64,000 nucleotides of DNA, taken from contig JAPUFC010000032.1 in assembly GCA_027492275.1 (NCBI GenBank), positions 1 through 64,000 on the forward strand, in the 5' to 3' direction. Below the pieces are notes generated by a model that was not told where the DNA came from, searched no databases, and saw only the letters and a program-made list of their open reading frames with translations. Shown one piece after another: positions 16,615 through 25,696 of this stretch (position 1 is the first letter of the stretch; every line of letters begins with the position of its first letter). The stretch comes from Mesorhizobium sp. (GTDB lineage: Bacteria; Pseudomonadota; Alphaproteobacteria; Rhizobiales; Rhizobiaceae). The position numbers were made by a program, and so were the translations under genes.

Positions 16615-17600
16615 GGCCGCATCGCCCCGGCCGGCTTGGCGAAGGTTCCCGGCTCGCGGCGCTTGCGCAGGAACGACAGCGACCCCACGCGCCCGGCTAT
16701 GCCGTTGGGAGCGACCCACAGCGTGACCAGCAGCAGCACGCCGTAGAAGGTCGGATACCAGTCCTGAAGATCGCGCAGCGCCTCGGGCAGGAAGGTCAGC
16801 AGCAGTGCGCCCGTCATGACGCCGACGATCGACCGCTTGCCGCCGATCACCACCATCGCGAGCACCAGCACGGTGACGTCGAAGGTGAAGTAGTCGGGGC
16901 TGATGAAGCCGACGAAATGCGCCGAAAGGGCCCCGCCGTAACCGGCGAGCGCGGCGGAGATCACGAACGCCAGGATCTTGGTGTAGGTCAGGTCGATGCC
17001 GATGACGCTAGCGGCGAGCTCGTCGTCGCGGACCGCCTCGAAGCTGTGTCCGACCCGGCTTTGCCGCAGCCGGGTGAGCGCGAAGACCATGACGGCGATC
17101 GAGAGCAGGCAGATCAGCAGGTAGACCGTCCGGTCGGAGGGATCGACGGTCACGCCGAGCCAAGAAACCGGCGACGGCATCGGTACGGAAAGACCGGTGA
17201 CGCCGCCCGTCCAGCGCTCCAGATTGACCAGCATCTGGCGCAGCACCTCGCTGAAGGCGATGGTGACGAGCACCAGGTAATGGCTTCTCAGACGCAGCGT
17301 CGGCAGGCCGAGAAGCGCGCCGGCCAGCGCCGCCGCCAGCGTGCCGGCGCAGACCGAGGCGACGATCGGCCAGCCATAGGTCGCGGACAGGATGCCGCTG
17401 GTGTAGGCGCCGATCGCCATGAAGGCGGCATGCGCCAGCGACAGGATGCCCGTCAGGCCGAAAATGACGTAGAAGCCGAGGCACAGCAGGATGTTGATGG
17501 CGGCGAAGACGAGGATCGAGCCGGTATAGGCCGACAGGCCGAGCAGCTTCACGACGCCGGCGATAAGGCATGCGAGGACGACGTATTGCAGCAGCCTCAT
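16611..17600 (-). CDS. livM: branched-chain-type ABC transporter permease LivM
   Basis: A 329-aa inner-membrane permease with about eight to ten hydrophobic segments. The LivM pattern includes FGLTGILSLAHAAFMAIGAY and the coupling-helix region GHSFEAVRDDELAASVIGID. The ATG at 17600 overlaps the livH stop by 4 bp. The C-terminal tail is short and basic (LRKRREPGTF). It pairs with LivH to form the channel. Confidence 0.92.
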   Translation of the reverse strand: MRLLQYVVLACLIAGVVKLLGLSAYTGSILVFAAINILLCLGFYVIFGLTGILSLAHAAFMAIGAYTSGILSATYGWPIVASVCAGTLAAALAGALLGLPTLRLRSHYLVLVTIAFSEVLRQMLVNLERWTGGVTGLSVPMPSPVSWLGVTVDPSDRTVYLLICLLSIAVMVFALTRLRQSRVGHSFEAVRDDELAASVIGIDLTYTKILAFVISAALAGYGGALSAHFVGFISPDYFTFDVTVLVLAMVVIGGKRSIVGVMTGALLLTFLPEALRDLQDWYPTFYGVLLLVTLWVAPNGIAGRVGSLSFLRKRREPGTFAKPAGAMRP

Positions 17601-18475
17601 GCCTTGTCTCCGACGCGCTCGGAGAAGATGCCGCTCGGCCGCACGATCAGGAACAGCATCAGCACCGCGAAGGCGACCGGATCCTTGAAGGCGGCCGTGA
17701 AGAAGTGCGTCGCGAAGATTTCGACGAGGCCGACGAGCAGGCCGCCCGCCAGCGCGCCCGGAATGCTGCCCCAGCCGCCGATGATGGTGGCGATGAAGGC
17801 CTTCAGCCCGGCGATGAAGCCGACATTGAGATCGACCAGGAACAGCGGGGCCACCATGACGCCGGCGACGCCGCCCATCGCCAGCGACATCGAGAAGGTC
17901 AGCGTTCCCACGTGCTTGACCTTGACGCCGAGCAGGCGCGCCGTTTCGCGGTCCTGCGCGGTGGCGCGCATCAGCCGGCCGAGCCCTGTGCGGAACAGGA
18001 AATAGTACAGCCCGGCGACCAGAAGCACCGTCATGGCGAGGATCAGTAGGTGCTGCGGGTTGATCAGCACGCCGCCGACGTCGAAGATCTTCTGGTGGAA
18101 CGGCTCGTAGTACGACCGCGCCTCCGGACCCCATATGTGCTGCGCGACGTTGCGGATGATGAGCGCCGCGGCCAGCGTTCCGATCAGATGCGTGGCGAAA
18201 TCGCCGCCGCGCAGGGGCTGGTAGATGACCTTGTCGAACACCGTTCCCAGGATGGCGAAGACGATCACCGTGCAGACGAGGACCGCCCAGTACGGAAAGC
18301 CGAGCAGCGCGCCGAACGTCAGCCCGACGAAGCCGCCGAGCATCAGGAACTCGCCCTGCGCGAAATTCACGACGTTGACGGTGTTGATGATCAGGACGAA
18401 GCCGAGGGCCACCAGCCCGTAGATGGCGCCGATCGCCAGGCCTTGGACGAGAAGCTGCAGGTAGATGGGATCCAT
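17597..18475 (-). CDS. livH: branched-chain-type ABC transporter permease LivH
   Basis: A 292-aa inner-membrane permease. Characteristic LivH segments are GLAIGAIYGLVALGFVLI near the N-terminus and NFAQGEFLMLGGFVGL, with RATAQDRETARLLGV as the ATPase-contact loop. The ATG at 18475 with GAAGG at 5 bp is chosen over an in-frame GTG at 18487. It follows livK after 73 bp and overlaps livM. Confidence 0.92.
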   Translation of the reverse strand: MDPIYLQLLVQGLAIGAIYGLVALGFVLIINTVNVVNFAQGEFLMLGGFVGLTFGALLGFPYWAVLVCTVIVFAILGTVFDKVIYQPLRGGDFATHLIGTLAAALIIRNVAQHIWGPEARSYYEPFHQKIFDVGGVLINPQHLLILAMTVLLVAGLYYFLFRTGLGRLMRATAQDRETARLLGVKVKHVGTLTFSMSLAMGGVAGVMVAPLFLVDLNVGFIAGLKAFIATIIGGWGSIPGALAGGLLVGLVEIFATHFFTAAFKDPVAFAVLMLFLIVRPSGIFSERVGDKA

Positions 18476-18548
18476 GGTCGCCTTCACGATTCCGGTGACG
18501 CGGGAGGATGGGGAGGAGAGGCTCGGGCGCCCCTCCTCCCGAGGATCG

Positions 18549-19673
18549 CTACTGGGTCGCGCTGACCGGCTTCATCTTGCCGTCGGTCCACTCGACGACG
18601 GTGCCGCCGTGCAGGCCGTCGCCCCGCTCGTCGAAGGAGTAGGTGCCCACGATCCCCTTGTAGTCCTTGATCGCGGAGATCGCCTCGCGGATCTTGGCGG
18701 GCTCCGCCGCGGCCTGGCTGCCGATCGCCTTCATCGCGATCATCGCGGCGTCGTAGCTCTCGGCGCTGGTGTAGGAGACGATGGCGTGCGAGTCGCTGGC
18801 CTTCAGCCGCTTGGCCCAGTCCTCCGATTCCGCCGTGATGCCCGGCACCCAGGGCGCGACCGTCAGCACGCCCTCGCCGCCGGCCTTGGCCAGCGCGTAG
18901 TATTCGTCGACCGCGCAGGCGTTGCTGCAGATGATCTTGGTGTCCGGCATGAACTGACGAAGCTGGTTGGTGACCAGGCCGGCATCGGCGGGCAGCGAGT
19001 TCCACACCACGACGGCGTCGGGCTGCGCCGCCTTGAGCTTCAGGATCTGCGCGCTCATGTCCTTGTCGCCGAAGTTGAAGGTTTCGACGGCGGCGAAGGC
19101 GAAGCCGGCGCTCTTGAAGGCGTCGTAGCCGCTCTTGCCCCACTCGTCGTTGGAATAGATGATCGCCGCCTTCTTCGGCGCGATCTTCGTCGACGCGTAG
19201 TCGATCAGCGACTGGATCATCTTGTTGATCGGCGGCGCGGCGCGGAAGATCCAGCCGCCCGCGACGTCGGGATCGGTGACCTTGGTTCCGGTCGCGGACG
19301 TGAACACCGGGATCTCGGTGCGCTTGATGATCGGCGCCAGCGTCAGCATGAAATTCGTCCAGGTCGGCCCCATGATGACCACGGGATTGGACGATGCGAG
19401 CTTGTTGAAGGCGTTCACCGAGCCGCCCGGCTGGGTGCGGTCGTCCTCCACCAGCAGCCTGACCTTGGCGCCGTTGATGCCGCCCTTGGCGTTGACCTCG
19501 TCGACGGCGAGCTTGACGCCGGCCGCGATCTGCTGGCCCGTGGCTGCGCCGGTTCCCGTCATGGCGGTGGCGACGCCGATGACGACCTCCTTGTTCTGGG
19601 CCGATGCGAAATTGGTCAAGCCCGCGACGAGCATGCTCGAGGCGAGCAGAAGAAGTCCTCGACGTTTCACCAT
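18549..19673 (-). CDS. livK: branched-chain-type ABC transporter substrate-binding protein LivK
   Basis: A 374-aa periplasmic binding protein, first gene of the long minus-strand operon. A Sec signal peptide covers about residues 1-25 (two Arg-rich residues, then a hydrophobic core, cleavage after ASA). The mature protein begins KEVVIGVATAMTGTGAATGQ, the type I periplasmic fold of LivJ/LivK-like proteins. The ribosome site GGGAGGA lies 6 bp before the ATG. The 73-bp gap to livH leaves room for a processing or attenuation hairpin, common after highly expressed binding proteins. Ligand unknown; an amide, aromatic or polycarboxylic acid is possible given the catabolic genes that follow. Confidence 0.9.
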   Translation of the reverse strand: MVKRRGLLLLASSMLVAGLTNFASAQNKEVVIGVATAMTGTGAATGQQIAAGVKLAVDEVNAKGGINGAKVRLLVEDDRTQPGGSVNAFNKLASSNPVVIMGPTWTNFMLTLAPIIKRTEIPVFTSATGTKVTDPDVAGGWIFRAAPPINKMIQSLIDYASTKIAPKKAAIIYSNDEWGKSGYDAFKSAGFAFAAVETFNFGDKDMSAQILKLKAAQPDAVVVWNSLPADAGLVTNQLRQFMPDTKIICSNACAVDEYYALAKAGGEGVLTVAPWVPGITAESEDWAKRLKASDSHAIVSYTSAESYDAAMIAMKAIGSQAAAEPAKIREAISAIKDYKGIVGTYSFDERGDGLHGGTVVEWTDGKMKPVSATQ

Positions 19674-20000
19674 GTCATTCCTCCCAAAGAACGTTCCCGT
19701 GCACCGACAAAGCCGATCTCACCGCCTCCTCAAGCGTTCGCGTCGAACGCGCGGTGCCCCGACCATGGTTTCACACAACCGTCGTCGATCACTTCCATCT
19801 GCGTGCCCGTTGAAGGCATGCCGATAAATGACTTTGTCCGTCTGGTAGCATTCCTTGGCGGCATAGTGCCGGCACGCGAAGCCAAAAAGCAACTTCGCTT
19901 TCGAGCGGCGCGGCCGGGCCGCCGCGCGCGCATGGGCGACCGGGGCCGCGAGGCCCGGCATCGCCTTCGCCCTACGGGCCCGCCCGGCGGCCGGCCGCGC
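19674..20000. other. livK promoter region
   Basis: This 327-bp stretch separates livK from the AsnC-type gene and holds no supported gene. It must contain the promoter of the twelve-gene livK operon (minus strand). The only clear structure is an inverted repeat listed separately. The part nearest the AsnC gene is very GC-rich and featureless. Confidence 0.5.
19734..19750. promoter_or_regulatory. inverted repeat upstream of livK, candidate operator
   Basis: GCGTTCG and CGAACGC form a perfect 7-bp dyad with a 3-bp centre, 61-77 bp before the livK start codon. Position and symmetry fit a regulator site. Which regulator would bind (the LysR or AsnC protein nearby, or another) is unknown. Confidence 0.35.
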
Positions 20001-20492
20001 TCACCCCTGGTCGTCCAGCAGCTCGCGGATGGGCAGGCTTGCCTTCACGATGGGCGACTTGATGACGATGTAGCTGAAGTATTTCGCGATGCCGATGTTG
20101 CGGTCCAGGAGGGTCTCCATCATCTCCTGGTAGTGGTTGATCGAGCGCACGATGAACCGCAGGAGATAGTCATAGCCGCCGCTGACGAGATGGCATTCCT
20201 GCAACTCCGCCAGCGTCCTGATCCCGCTCTCGAACTTGACGAAGTTTTCCCGCCGGTGATCGACGAGCGTGACCTCGGTGAAGACCATCACCGTTTCGGC
20301 CAGTTGCTTGATGTCGATCTGGGCGCCGTAGCCGCGGATGACGCCCGCCGCCTCCAGACGCTTGACGCGCTGCAGGCACGGGCTGGGCGACAGGCCGACG
20401 GCCTCGGACAGGTCGACATTGCTGATGCGGCCGTTGGACGTCAGCGTGGCGAGGATGTTGATGTCGATCCTGTCGAGCCTGACTCTGCCCAT
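20001..20492 (-). CDS. Lrp/AsnC-family transcriptional regulator
   Basis: A 163-aa regulator. The helix-turn-helix is in residues 5-55 (LDRIDINILATLTSNGRIS, then LSPSPCLQRVKRLEAAG), and the RAM ligand-binding domain follows with the typical CHLVSGGYDYLLRF strand. It lies 20 bp after the HAD-family gene, on the same strand as the aminotransferase and HAD genes, so the three probably form one unit. Lrp-type regulators commonly sense amino acids and control adjacent aminotransferase genes; autoregulation of this unit is inferred. Confidence 0.9.
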   Translation of the reverse strand: MGRVRLDRIDINILATLTSNGRISNVDLSEAVGLSPSPCLQRVKRLEAAGVIRGYGAQIDIKQLAETVMVFTEVTLVDHRRENFVKFESGIRTLAELQECHLVSGGYDYLLRFIVRSINHYQEMMETLLDRNIGIAKYFSYIVIKSPIVKASLPIRELLDDQG

Positions 20493-20512
20493 GCGCCCCT
20501 CACCCGATGATC

Positions 20513-21238
20513 CTACGCAGACTGTTCGATTTCCTTCTGATGCGCCATCGCCATTTCGGCCATGCTCGTGAAGCGGAAATCGAAGCGCGGCATGTCGCCG
20601 GGATTCATGGTCGCGCCGAACCCCTTCTGGTCGTGGCGGCGATAGATCCAGGCCGAAGCGAGCCCGTATTGATTGGCCGGCTTGTGGTCGTGGAACATGC
20701 TCTCGGCGGTGTGCAGGATATCGGATTTTCCGTAGCCGAGTTCGGCCAACTTGGCGAGCATGTAATCGAAGTTGCGGCCGGCCGGCTTGTAGGAGCCGAT
20801 GTCCTCGGCGGTGTACACCGCGTCGAAACCGATGCCCAGCTTCACGTTCGAGGCCTGGAAGCTCTCATTGTCCACGTTGGAAAGGATGACGAGCTTGAAA
20901 TGGCGCTTGAGATAGGCGAGCGCGCCGGCGCTGTCGGCGAAGGCCGGCCAGTTGTGCACGCTGCGGCCATAGTCGCGGCATTCGTCCCACGTCACGGCGA
21001 CGCCGAATTCCTCCGCCAGCCGGCGGTAGACGGTGGCGAGCAGCTCGGAGTAGCGGCGGCCCGGCGTCTGCGCCTGCTGGAAGGATTCGTGGCGGGCGTG
21101 GGCTTCCAGGATCTTGTCGCGCGTCAGGCCCTCGACGCGGTCGGTCAGCGGACGCAGCGCCTCCACCATGCCGCTTTCCCAGTCTATCAGCGTGCCGTAG
21201 CAATCGAACGTCAGGACCTTGAAATCACTCAGCTTCAT
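20513..21238 (-). CDS. HAD-superfamily hydrolase, haloacid dehalogenase type II-like
   Basis: A 241-aa HAD protein. Motif I is LTFDCYGTLIDWESG with the nucleophilic Asp, motif II is ILSNVDN, motif III Lys lies in GSYKPAGRNF, and the C-terminal region is SMFHDHKPANQYGLA. Type II haloacid dehalogenases share this plan, but many relatives are phosphatases and the sequence does not decide between them. The ATG at 21238 lies inside the last codons of the aminotransferase gene (14-bp overlap), so expression is coupled. The upstream extension to 21346 is a shadow. Confidence 0.8.
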   Translation of the reverse strand: MKLSDFKVLTFDCYGTLIDWESGMVEALRPLTDRVEGLTRDKILEAHARHESFQQAQTPGRRYSELLATVYRRLAEEFGVAVTWDECRDYGRSVHNWPAFADSAGALAYLKRHFKLVILSNVDNESFQASNVKLGIGFDAVYTAEDIGSYKPAGRNFDYMLAKLAELGYGKSDILHTAESMFHDHKPANQYGLASAWIYRRHDQKGFGATMNPGDMPRFDFRFTSMAEMAMAHQKEIEQSA

Positions 21239-22601
21239 CGTGTTCACCCATTCTCGACTGGACGAGGTCCAGCATGTTGCGCAAGCGCGAGACGAGCATG
21301 TCGACCTCGTCGCGCGTGATGACCAGGGCCGGCGCCAGGCCGACAATCCCGTCGTCGAAGGCGCGGATCATGATCCTGTTTTCGCGTGCCGCCGCCGCGA
21401 CCATCCTGCCGACCCGGCGCGCGGCCGGGAATTTCTCCCGCGTCCGCTTGTCCGCGACGATCTCGATCGCCGCGAGAAGCCCGATGCAGCGGACATCGCC
21501 GACCAGCGGGTGGTCGCCGAGGCTGGCGAGCCGCTCGGCGAAATACGGTCCGACCGCTTTCGCGTTGGCCAGGATGCCGCCCTCCTCGTAGAGCCTGATG
21601 ACCTCGACGCCCGCCGCCGCGCTGACCGGGTGCGCGGAATAGGTCGTGCCGTGGCCGATCGCCGTTCCGGCCGGCGTCAGGTCGCGGATCGAGGCGTAGA
21701 TGCGGTCCGAGATCGCCAGCGCCCCCATCGGCGAATAGCCGGAGGTGAGCCCCTTGGCCATGGTCATCATGTCGGGGCGGACATCCTCGTGCTCGCAGGC
21801 GAACATCGCGCCGGTGCGCCCGAAGCCGGTGATCACCTCGTCCACGACGAACAGGATGCCGAGCTCGCGGCACGTCTCCTCCATCGCCTTCAGCCATCCC
21901 TTCGGCGGAACGATGACGCCGCCCGAGCCGATGACGGGTTCGCAGAAGAAGGCGGCCACGGTGTCGGCGCCGAGCTCGGCCACCTTGCCGCGCAGGGAGG
22001 CCACGCAATCGGCGATGATGTCCTGCGCCCGGCCGGTGCGGTGCCGATAGGCGTAGGGCGCGTCGATATGGTGCTGCGTCGGCAGCGGCATGTCGAAACC
22101 GCGATGGAAGGCGGCCAGCGCCGTCAGCCCCGACCCGGTGGAGGACGCCCCGTGATAGCCGTAGCGCTGGGCGATCATGTGGCGGCGCTGCGGCTCCCCC
22201 TTCATGCGCCAGTAATAGGTGGCGAGGCGGACCGCGCCGTCGACGGCGTCCGAACCGCTGAGGCAGAAGTAGATATGGTTGAGATCGCCCGGCGTCAGCT
22301 CGGCGAGCTTCGCGGCAAGCCTGATCGCCGGTTCGTTCGAGTGCCCGAAATAGCCGGTCATGTAGGGCAGCCGCCGCGCCTGCTCGGCCATCGCCTCGGC
22401 GACCGAATCCTGCCCGTAGCCGACATTGACGCACCACAGGCCGGCGAAGGCGTCGAGATGCTCGACTCCCTCGGAATCCCGCAGATAGAGCCCGCGCCCG
22501 CTCTCGAACACCGTCGCGCCCGCCGCTTCGTGGTCCGCCCACGAGCTGACGGGGTGCACGAGATGCTCGCGGTCCAGTTCGATCAGGTCGTTTCTTCGCA
22601 T
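21225..22601 (-). CDS. class III PLP-dependent aminotransferase
   Basis: A 458-aa omega-aminotransferase. It shows FCLSGSDAVDGAVRLATYY, the FVVDEVITGFGRTG strand with the Asp that contacts the pyridine nitrogen, and the PLP-lysine loop TMAKGLTSGYSPMG. The pattern is that of aspartate-aminotransferase-family class III enzymes such as putrescine, beta-alanine or taurine:pyruvate transaminases. It is the first gene of a unit with the HAD and AsnC genes and is divergent from the amidohydrolase. A paralogous transaminase occurs at 35068-36453. The amino donor is unknown. Confidence 0.88.
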   Translation of the reverse strand: MRRNDLIELDREHLVHPVSSWADHEAAGATVFESGRGLYLRDSEGVEHLDAFAGLWCVNVGYGQDSVAEAMAEQARRLPYMTGYFGHSNEPAIRLAAKLAELTPGDLNHIYFCLSGSDAVDGAVRLATYYWRMKGEPQRRHMIAQRYGYHGASSTGSGLTALAAFHRGFDMPLPTQHHIDAPYAYRHRTGRAQDIIADCVASLRGKVAELGADTVAAFFCEPVIGSGGVIVPPKGWLKAMEETCRELGILFVVDEVITGFGRTGAMFACEHEDVRPDMMTMAKGLTSGYSPMGALAISDRIYASIRDLTPAGTAIGHGTTYSAHPVSAAAGVEVIRLYEEGGILANAKAVGPYFAERLASLGDHPLVGDVRCIGLLAAIEIVADKRTREKFPAARRVGRMVAAAARENRIMIRAFDDGIVGLAPALVITRDEVDMLVSRLRNMLDLVQSRMGEHDEAE

Positions 22602-22881
22602 CGCTGCCTCGCTGTGTCCGCCGCATCCTGTCGCATGAGCGCGATATTGTGCCGAAGCGCGGCCGGCGGGCGGTTAGCGATCCTGCTGTTTTGCCCGGAC
22701 CTCGTCGGCGTTTGTGCTGCCCTGCGACCGCGGCCGGCAACGCCTCGCCGCGGCGAGGAAGGCGAATCCTGCATGCGGCGCGGCCTCAACGCGCGATTCC
22801 CATCGAGGTCGCGACCATGAAGCGAAAAACACAACCGGACTCCGGGCGAGTATGTCCACAGACGTCGAAAAAGGAGCCGTC
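22602..22881. other. divergent promoter region, aminotransferase / amidohydrolase
   Basis: No gene is supported in these 280 bp. The stretch carries promoters for two divergent units and contains a perfect 16-bp palindrome (listed separately). Confidence 0.45.
22743..22758. promoter_or_regulatory. perfect 16-bp palindrome, candidate operator
   Basis: CCTCGCCGCGGCGAGG is its own reverse complement. It lies between two divergent genes, 124 bp before the amidohydrolase start and about 142 bp before the aminotransferase start. GC-rich dyads can arise by chance in this genome, so the assignment is tentative. Confidence 0.35.
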
Positions 22882-23685
22882 ATGATCGTCGACTGGATGA
22901 CCAATCTCTGGGACCGCCCGCATCTGCGTCCCGACATGGAGGCAAGGGACGCATCGCCGGAGCGGCACCGCAGGGATGTCGTCGGCGTGGCCGACCGGTT
23001 CGTCGTCACGACCCTCGAAGGCAGGCATCTCGGCATCAACGTGCCCAACGACTACGTCGCCTCCTACGTCAGGGAGCATGGCGACAGGGCGATCGGCCTC
23101 GCCACCGTCAATCCGCGCGCGCCGGGCGCGGAGGCAGAGCTGCGCCGCGCCGTGACGGAGCTCGGGCTGCGCGGCCTCAAGCTGGCGCCGACCTTCCAGG
23201 ATTTCGACCCGTGGTGCGAGGAGGCGTGGCGAATCTACGAGCTCGCCGATTCGCTCGGCATCCCCATCTACTGGCACCAGTCCTCCGGCGGCGCCCAGGC
23301 GCCGCTCGAATACGCCGATCCGCTCAAGCTGGACCGTGTCGCGCGGACTTACCCGAACATGAAGATGATCCTCGAGCATTTCGCGCTGCCCTGGGGCAAT
23401 ATCGGCGTGGCGCTGGTGCGCAAACATCCCAACATGTACATCGACGTCTGCGCCCGCGTCGTGCGGCAATGGGACATGTACAACTGCCTGCGGCTCGCCA
23501 TGGACTACGGCGTCACCGACAAGGTGCTGTTCGCTTCGGACTTCCCGATCCAGACGCCGGAGGAGGCGCTGGCCTCGCTGCGCGTGTTCGCGACGGACGC
23601 CCTGAACATGCCGCCGATTCCCTCCGACATCATCGAAGCCATCATCCACGACCGTCCTCTCAGCCTCGTCTGGCCCGAGGACTGA
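22882..23685 (+). CDS. amidohydrolase_2-family protein with altered metal site
   Basis: A 267-aa TIM-barrel protein of the ACMSD/amidohydrolase-2 family. Later barrel motifs are present: LRGLKLAPT, the histidines in IYWHQSSG and LEHFALPWGN, and the terminal LFASDFP aspartate. The N-terminal His-x-His that normally binds the metal (D-x-H-x-H-L) is replaced: the protein begins MIVDWMTNLW. ATG at 22882 has AAGGAG at 5 bp and matches the family start, so the missing histidines are not a start-choice artefact. The gene precedes an amino acid ABC importer on the same strand. Function could be decarboxylation or hydrolysis, or the site may be inactive. Confidence 0.8.
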   Translation: MIVDWMTNLWDRPHLRPDMEARDASPERHRRDVVGVADRFVVTTLEGRHLGINVPNDYVASYVREHGDRAIGLATVNPRAPGAEAELRRAVTELGLRGLKLAPTFQDFDPWCEEAWRIYELADSLGIPIYWHQSSGGAQAPLEYADPLKLDRVARTYPNMKMILEHFALPWGNIGVALVRKHPNMYIDVCARVVRQWDMYNCLRLAMDYGVTDKVLFASDFPIQTPEEALASLRVFATDALNMPPIPSDIIEAIIHDRPLSLVWPED

Positions 23686-24203
23686 GCCCGCAGCGCCTGC
23701 CGGGAGAGATCCCGGCGCGCCGGGCACGACGATCATAAGACCGTCGTTCGCGACGACCGCGCCCCGGCCGGATCGGGGCCGCGGCTTTCTGCGTCCATCG
23801 CCGTCGCCGGAGCGCCCTACCCGTCCGTGAGGCCGGCCGGATGGATTGCCTTCCCGTTTCACAAGCGTCTCCGGGCGCCGAGATTTGCCATGCCCGCAGG
23901 CCCGGCCGGCGGGGCCGCGGGACCGTGCGCCCGGCGCCCTGATTGTGCTGTCCGTTTCCGACAGGAATCGTTCAAATACCGGCCATCTTCGGATGAATCC
24001 GGCGTCCACTCGTCGGATTTCATCGAATTTGCGCGCATCCCGCAGGCAAGATGCGGTGCAACAGATTGGGGAACAGTCTGGCGGCGTACGACAACAATAC
24101 AGCCGCGTGCGGACGAGAAGCAGGGGCCAGCCATGGTGAACGCCTTGGTCCTGAAGTCTCTCCGGTCGCTCTCCCCGGCAAGCGCTGACAGAAAAGGACA
24201 CAA
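23686..24203. other. 518-bp intergenic region before the amino acid ABC operon
   Basis: No gene is supported. A GCCCCG/CGGGGC stem (23761-23779) lies after the amidohydrolase gene but lacks a good T-run. A small perfect inverted repeat CGGAT-GA-ATCCG (23990-24001) lies in a less GC-rich patch (about 23940-24080) that is the likely promoter area. A short frame starting ATG 24133 runs into the permease gene in another frame and has no family-like sequence. Confidence 0.45.
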
Positions 24204-24860
24204 ATGGGATACGAGTTCGATTGGAGTGCGATCAATTATCCGGAAGTCTGGCTGAGAGCCGCCGGAATAACGCTGACCTATGCCATCTGCACGATCATCG
24301 GCGGTCTGATACTGGGCGTCATCGGCGGAATGCTGATGCTGTCCCGCTTCACCGCCGTCCGGTGGATCGTTTCCGGATATGTGCAATTCTTCCGCTGCAC
24401 GCCGATCCTGGTACAGATCATCTGGTTCTACTACGCGCTGCCCATCCTGACCGGCTACAACATCTCGTCCTGGATCGCCGCCGGCGTCGGCCTGACGCTC
24501 TACATGGGCGCCTTCAGCACCGAGATCTTCCGCGGCGGCGTCATCTCCATCGACAAGGGGCAATGGAATGCCGGCCGCGCGCTGGGAATGAACTATTTCC
24601 AGCTCATGCGTTACATCATCCTGCCCCAGGCCACGCGCCGGATGATCCCGCCCTTCGCCAACCAGGCGATCCTGCAGCTCAAGAACACGTCGCTGCTGTA
24701 CGTGCTGGCCGTTCCGGACCTCATGTACTCGAGCTACCAGCTCACCGCGCGGACCTTCCGTCCGCTGGAGACCTACACCTTCGTCGCCATCCTCTATTTC
24801 CTCCTTCTCTATCCTCTGACGTTGCTCGCCAAGAGGCTCGAGAAGTCGAACAACACCTGA
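24204..24860 (+). CDS. polar amino acid ABC transporter permease
   Basis: A 218-aa inner-membrane permease of the HisM/GlnP group. Three or more membrane spans flank [19 protein letters not shown] and the ATPase-contact loop [20 protein letters not shown], and [20 protein letters not shown] is the family's EAA-like region. Only one permease gene is present, so a homodimer is expected. The ATPase gene begins 7 bp downstream and the binding protein follows. Two-permease ectoine importers (Ehu type) differ in this respect. Confidence 0.92.
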   Translation: MGYEFDWSAINYPEVWLRAAGITLTYAICTIIGGLILGVIGGMLMLSRFTAVRWIVSGYVQFFRCTPILVQIIWFYYALPILTGYNISSWIAAGVGLTLYMGAFSTEIFRGGVISIDKGQWNAGRALGMNYFQLMRYIILPQATRRMIPPFANQAILQLKNTSLLYVLAVPDLMYSSYQLTARTFRPLETYTFVAILYFLLLYPLTLLAKRLEKSNNT

Positions 24861-24867
24861 GGATCGC

Positions 24868-25623
24868 ATGTCTCCCATCATCGAAATCAACGATCTGCAC
24901 AAGAACTACGGCGAGAAGCAGGCCGTTCGCGGCGTCAGCATGACCATGCAGAAGGGCGAGGTGCGGGCCATCATCGGGCCGAGCGGCTGCGGAAAGTCCA
25001 CCTTCCTGCGCTGCATCAACCTGCTGGAGGTTCCCAACGCGGGGACGATCCGCTTCGGCGGCGACACGTTCACCTTCGGCTCCAGGAACTCCATGCCGCG
25101 CGAGCGGGTGGCGTCGGCCTACCGGTCGAAGATCGGCATGGTCTTCCAGATGTTCGACCTGTTCCCGCACATGACGGTGCTGGAAAACGTCATGGCCGGC
25201 CCGCGCATCGTCAAGAACACGCCGCTGGCCGAAGCCAGGGACCAGGCGCAGGAACTGCTACGCAAGGTGGGGCTCGCCGATCTGGGCCCCTCCTACCCGC
25301 GCAACATCTCCGGCGGGCAGGCGCAGCGCACGGCCATCGCGCGGGCGCTGGCCATGGAGCCCGAGGTCATCCTCTTCGACGAGGTGACGTCGGCTCTCGA
25401 CCCCGAACTTGTCGACGAGGTTCTCAAGGTGATGAACCAGCTCGCCGACGAGGGCACGACGATGATCATCGTGACCCACGAGATGCGCTTCGCCCACGAC
25501 GTGGCGCATCGCGTGACCTTCATGGACCAGGGCCAGATCATCGAGGAAGGCACCGCCAGGGAGGTGTTCCAAACGCCCCGCACCGAGCGCGCGCAGGCCT
25601 TCCTGAGCCGCTTTCGACTCTAG
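24868..25623 (+). CDS. polar amino acid ABC transporter ATPase (GlnQ/HisP-like)
   Basis: A 251-aa ATPase with Walker [10 protein letters not shown], signature ISGGQAQ (LSGGQ position carries Ile), Walker [15 protein letters not shown] and the switch His in [14 protein letters not shown]. The pattern is of the polar amino acid uptake (PAAT) family. It lies 7 bp after the permease and 73 bp before the binding-protein gene, in one operon. Confidence 0.94.
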   Translation: MSPIIEINDLHKNYGEKQAVRGVSMTMQKGEVRAIIGPSGCGKSTFLRCINLLEVPNAGTIRFGGDTFTFGSRNSMPRERVASAYRSKIGMVFQMFDLFPHMTVLENVMAGPRIVKNTPLAEARDQAQELLRKVGLADLGPSYPRNISGGQAQRTAIARALAMEPEVILFDEVTSALDPELVDEVLKVMNQLADEGTTMIIVTHEMRFAHDVAHRVTFMDQGQIIEEGTAREVFQTPRTERAQAFLSRFRL

Positions 25624-25696
25624 ACCGTCGCGGCCGGCGGGCCGCGATTCAAGAACGCCATCCGCAACGATGGAAGCAACCCAGAGGAGTAAAGAC

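Noticed and set aside
24133-24255. Short frame before the amino acid permease, starting ATG 24133
   Set aside because: It runs into the permease gene in another frame, and beyond the overlap its residues show no family pattern. A leader-peptide role cannot be supported.
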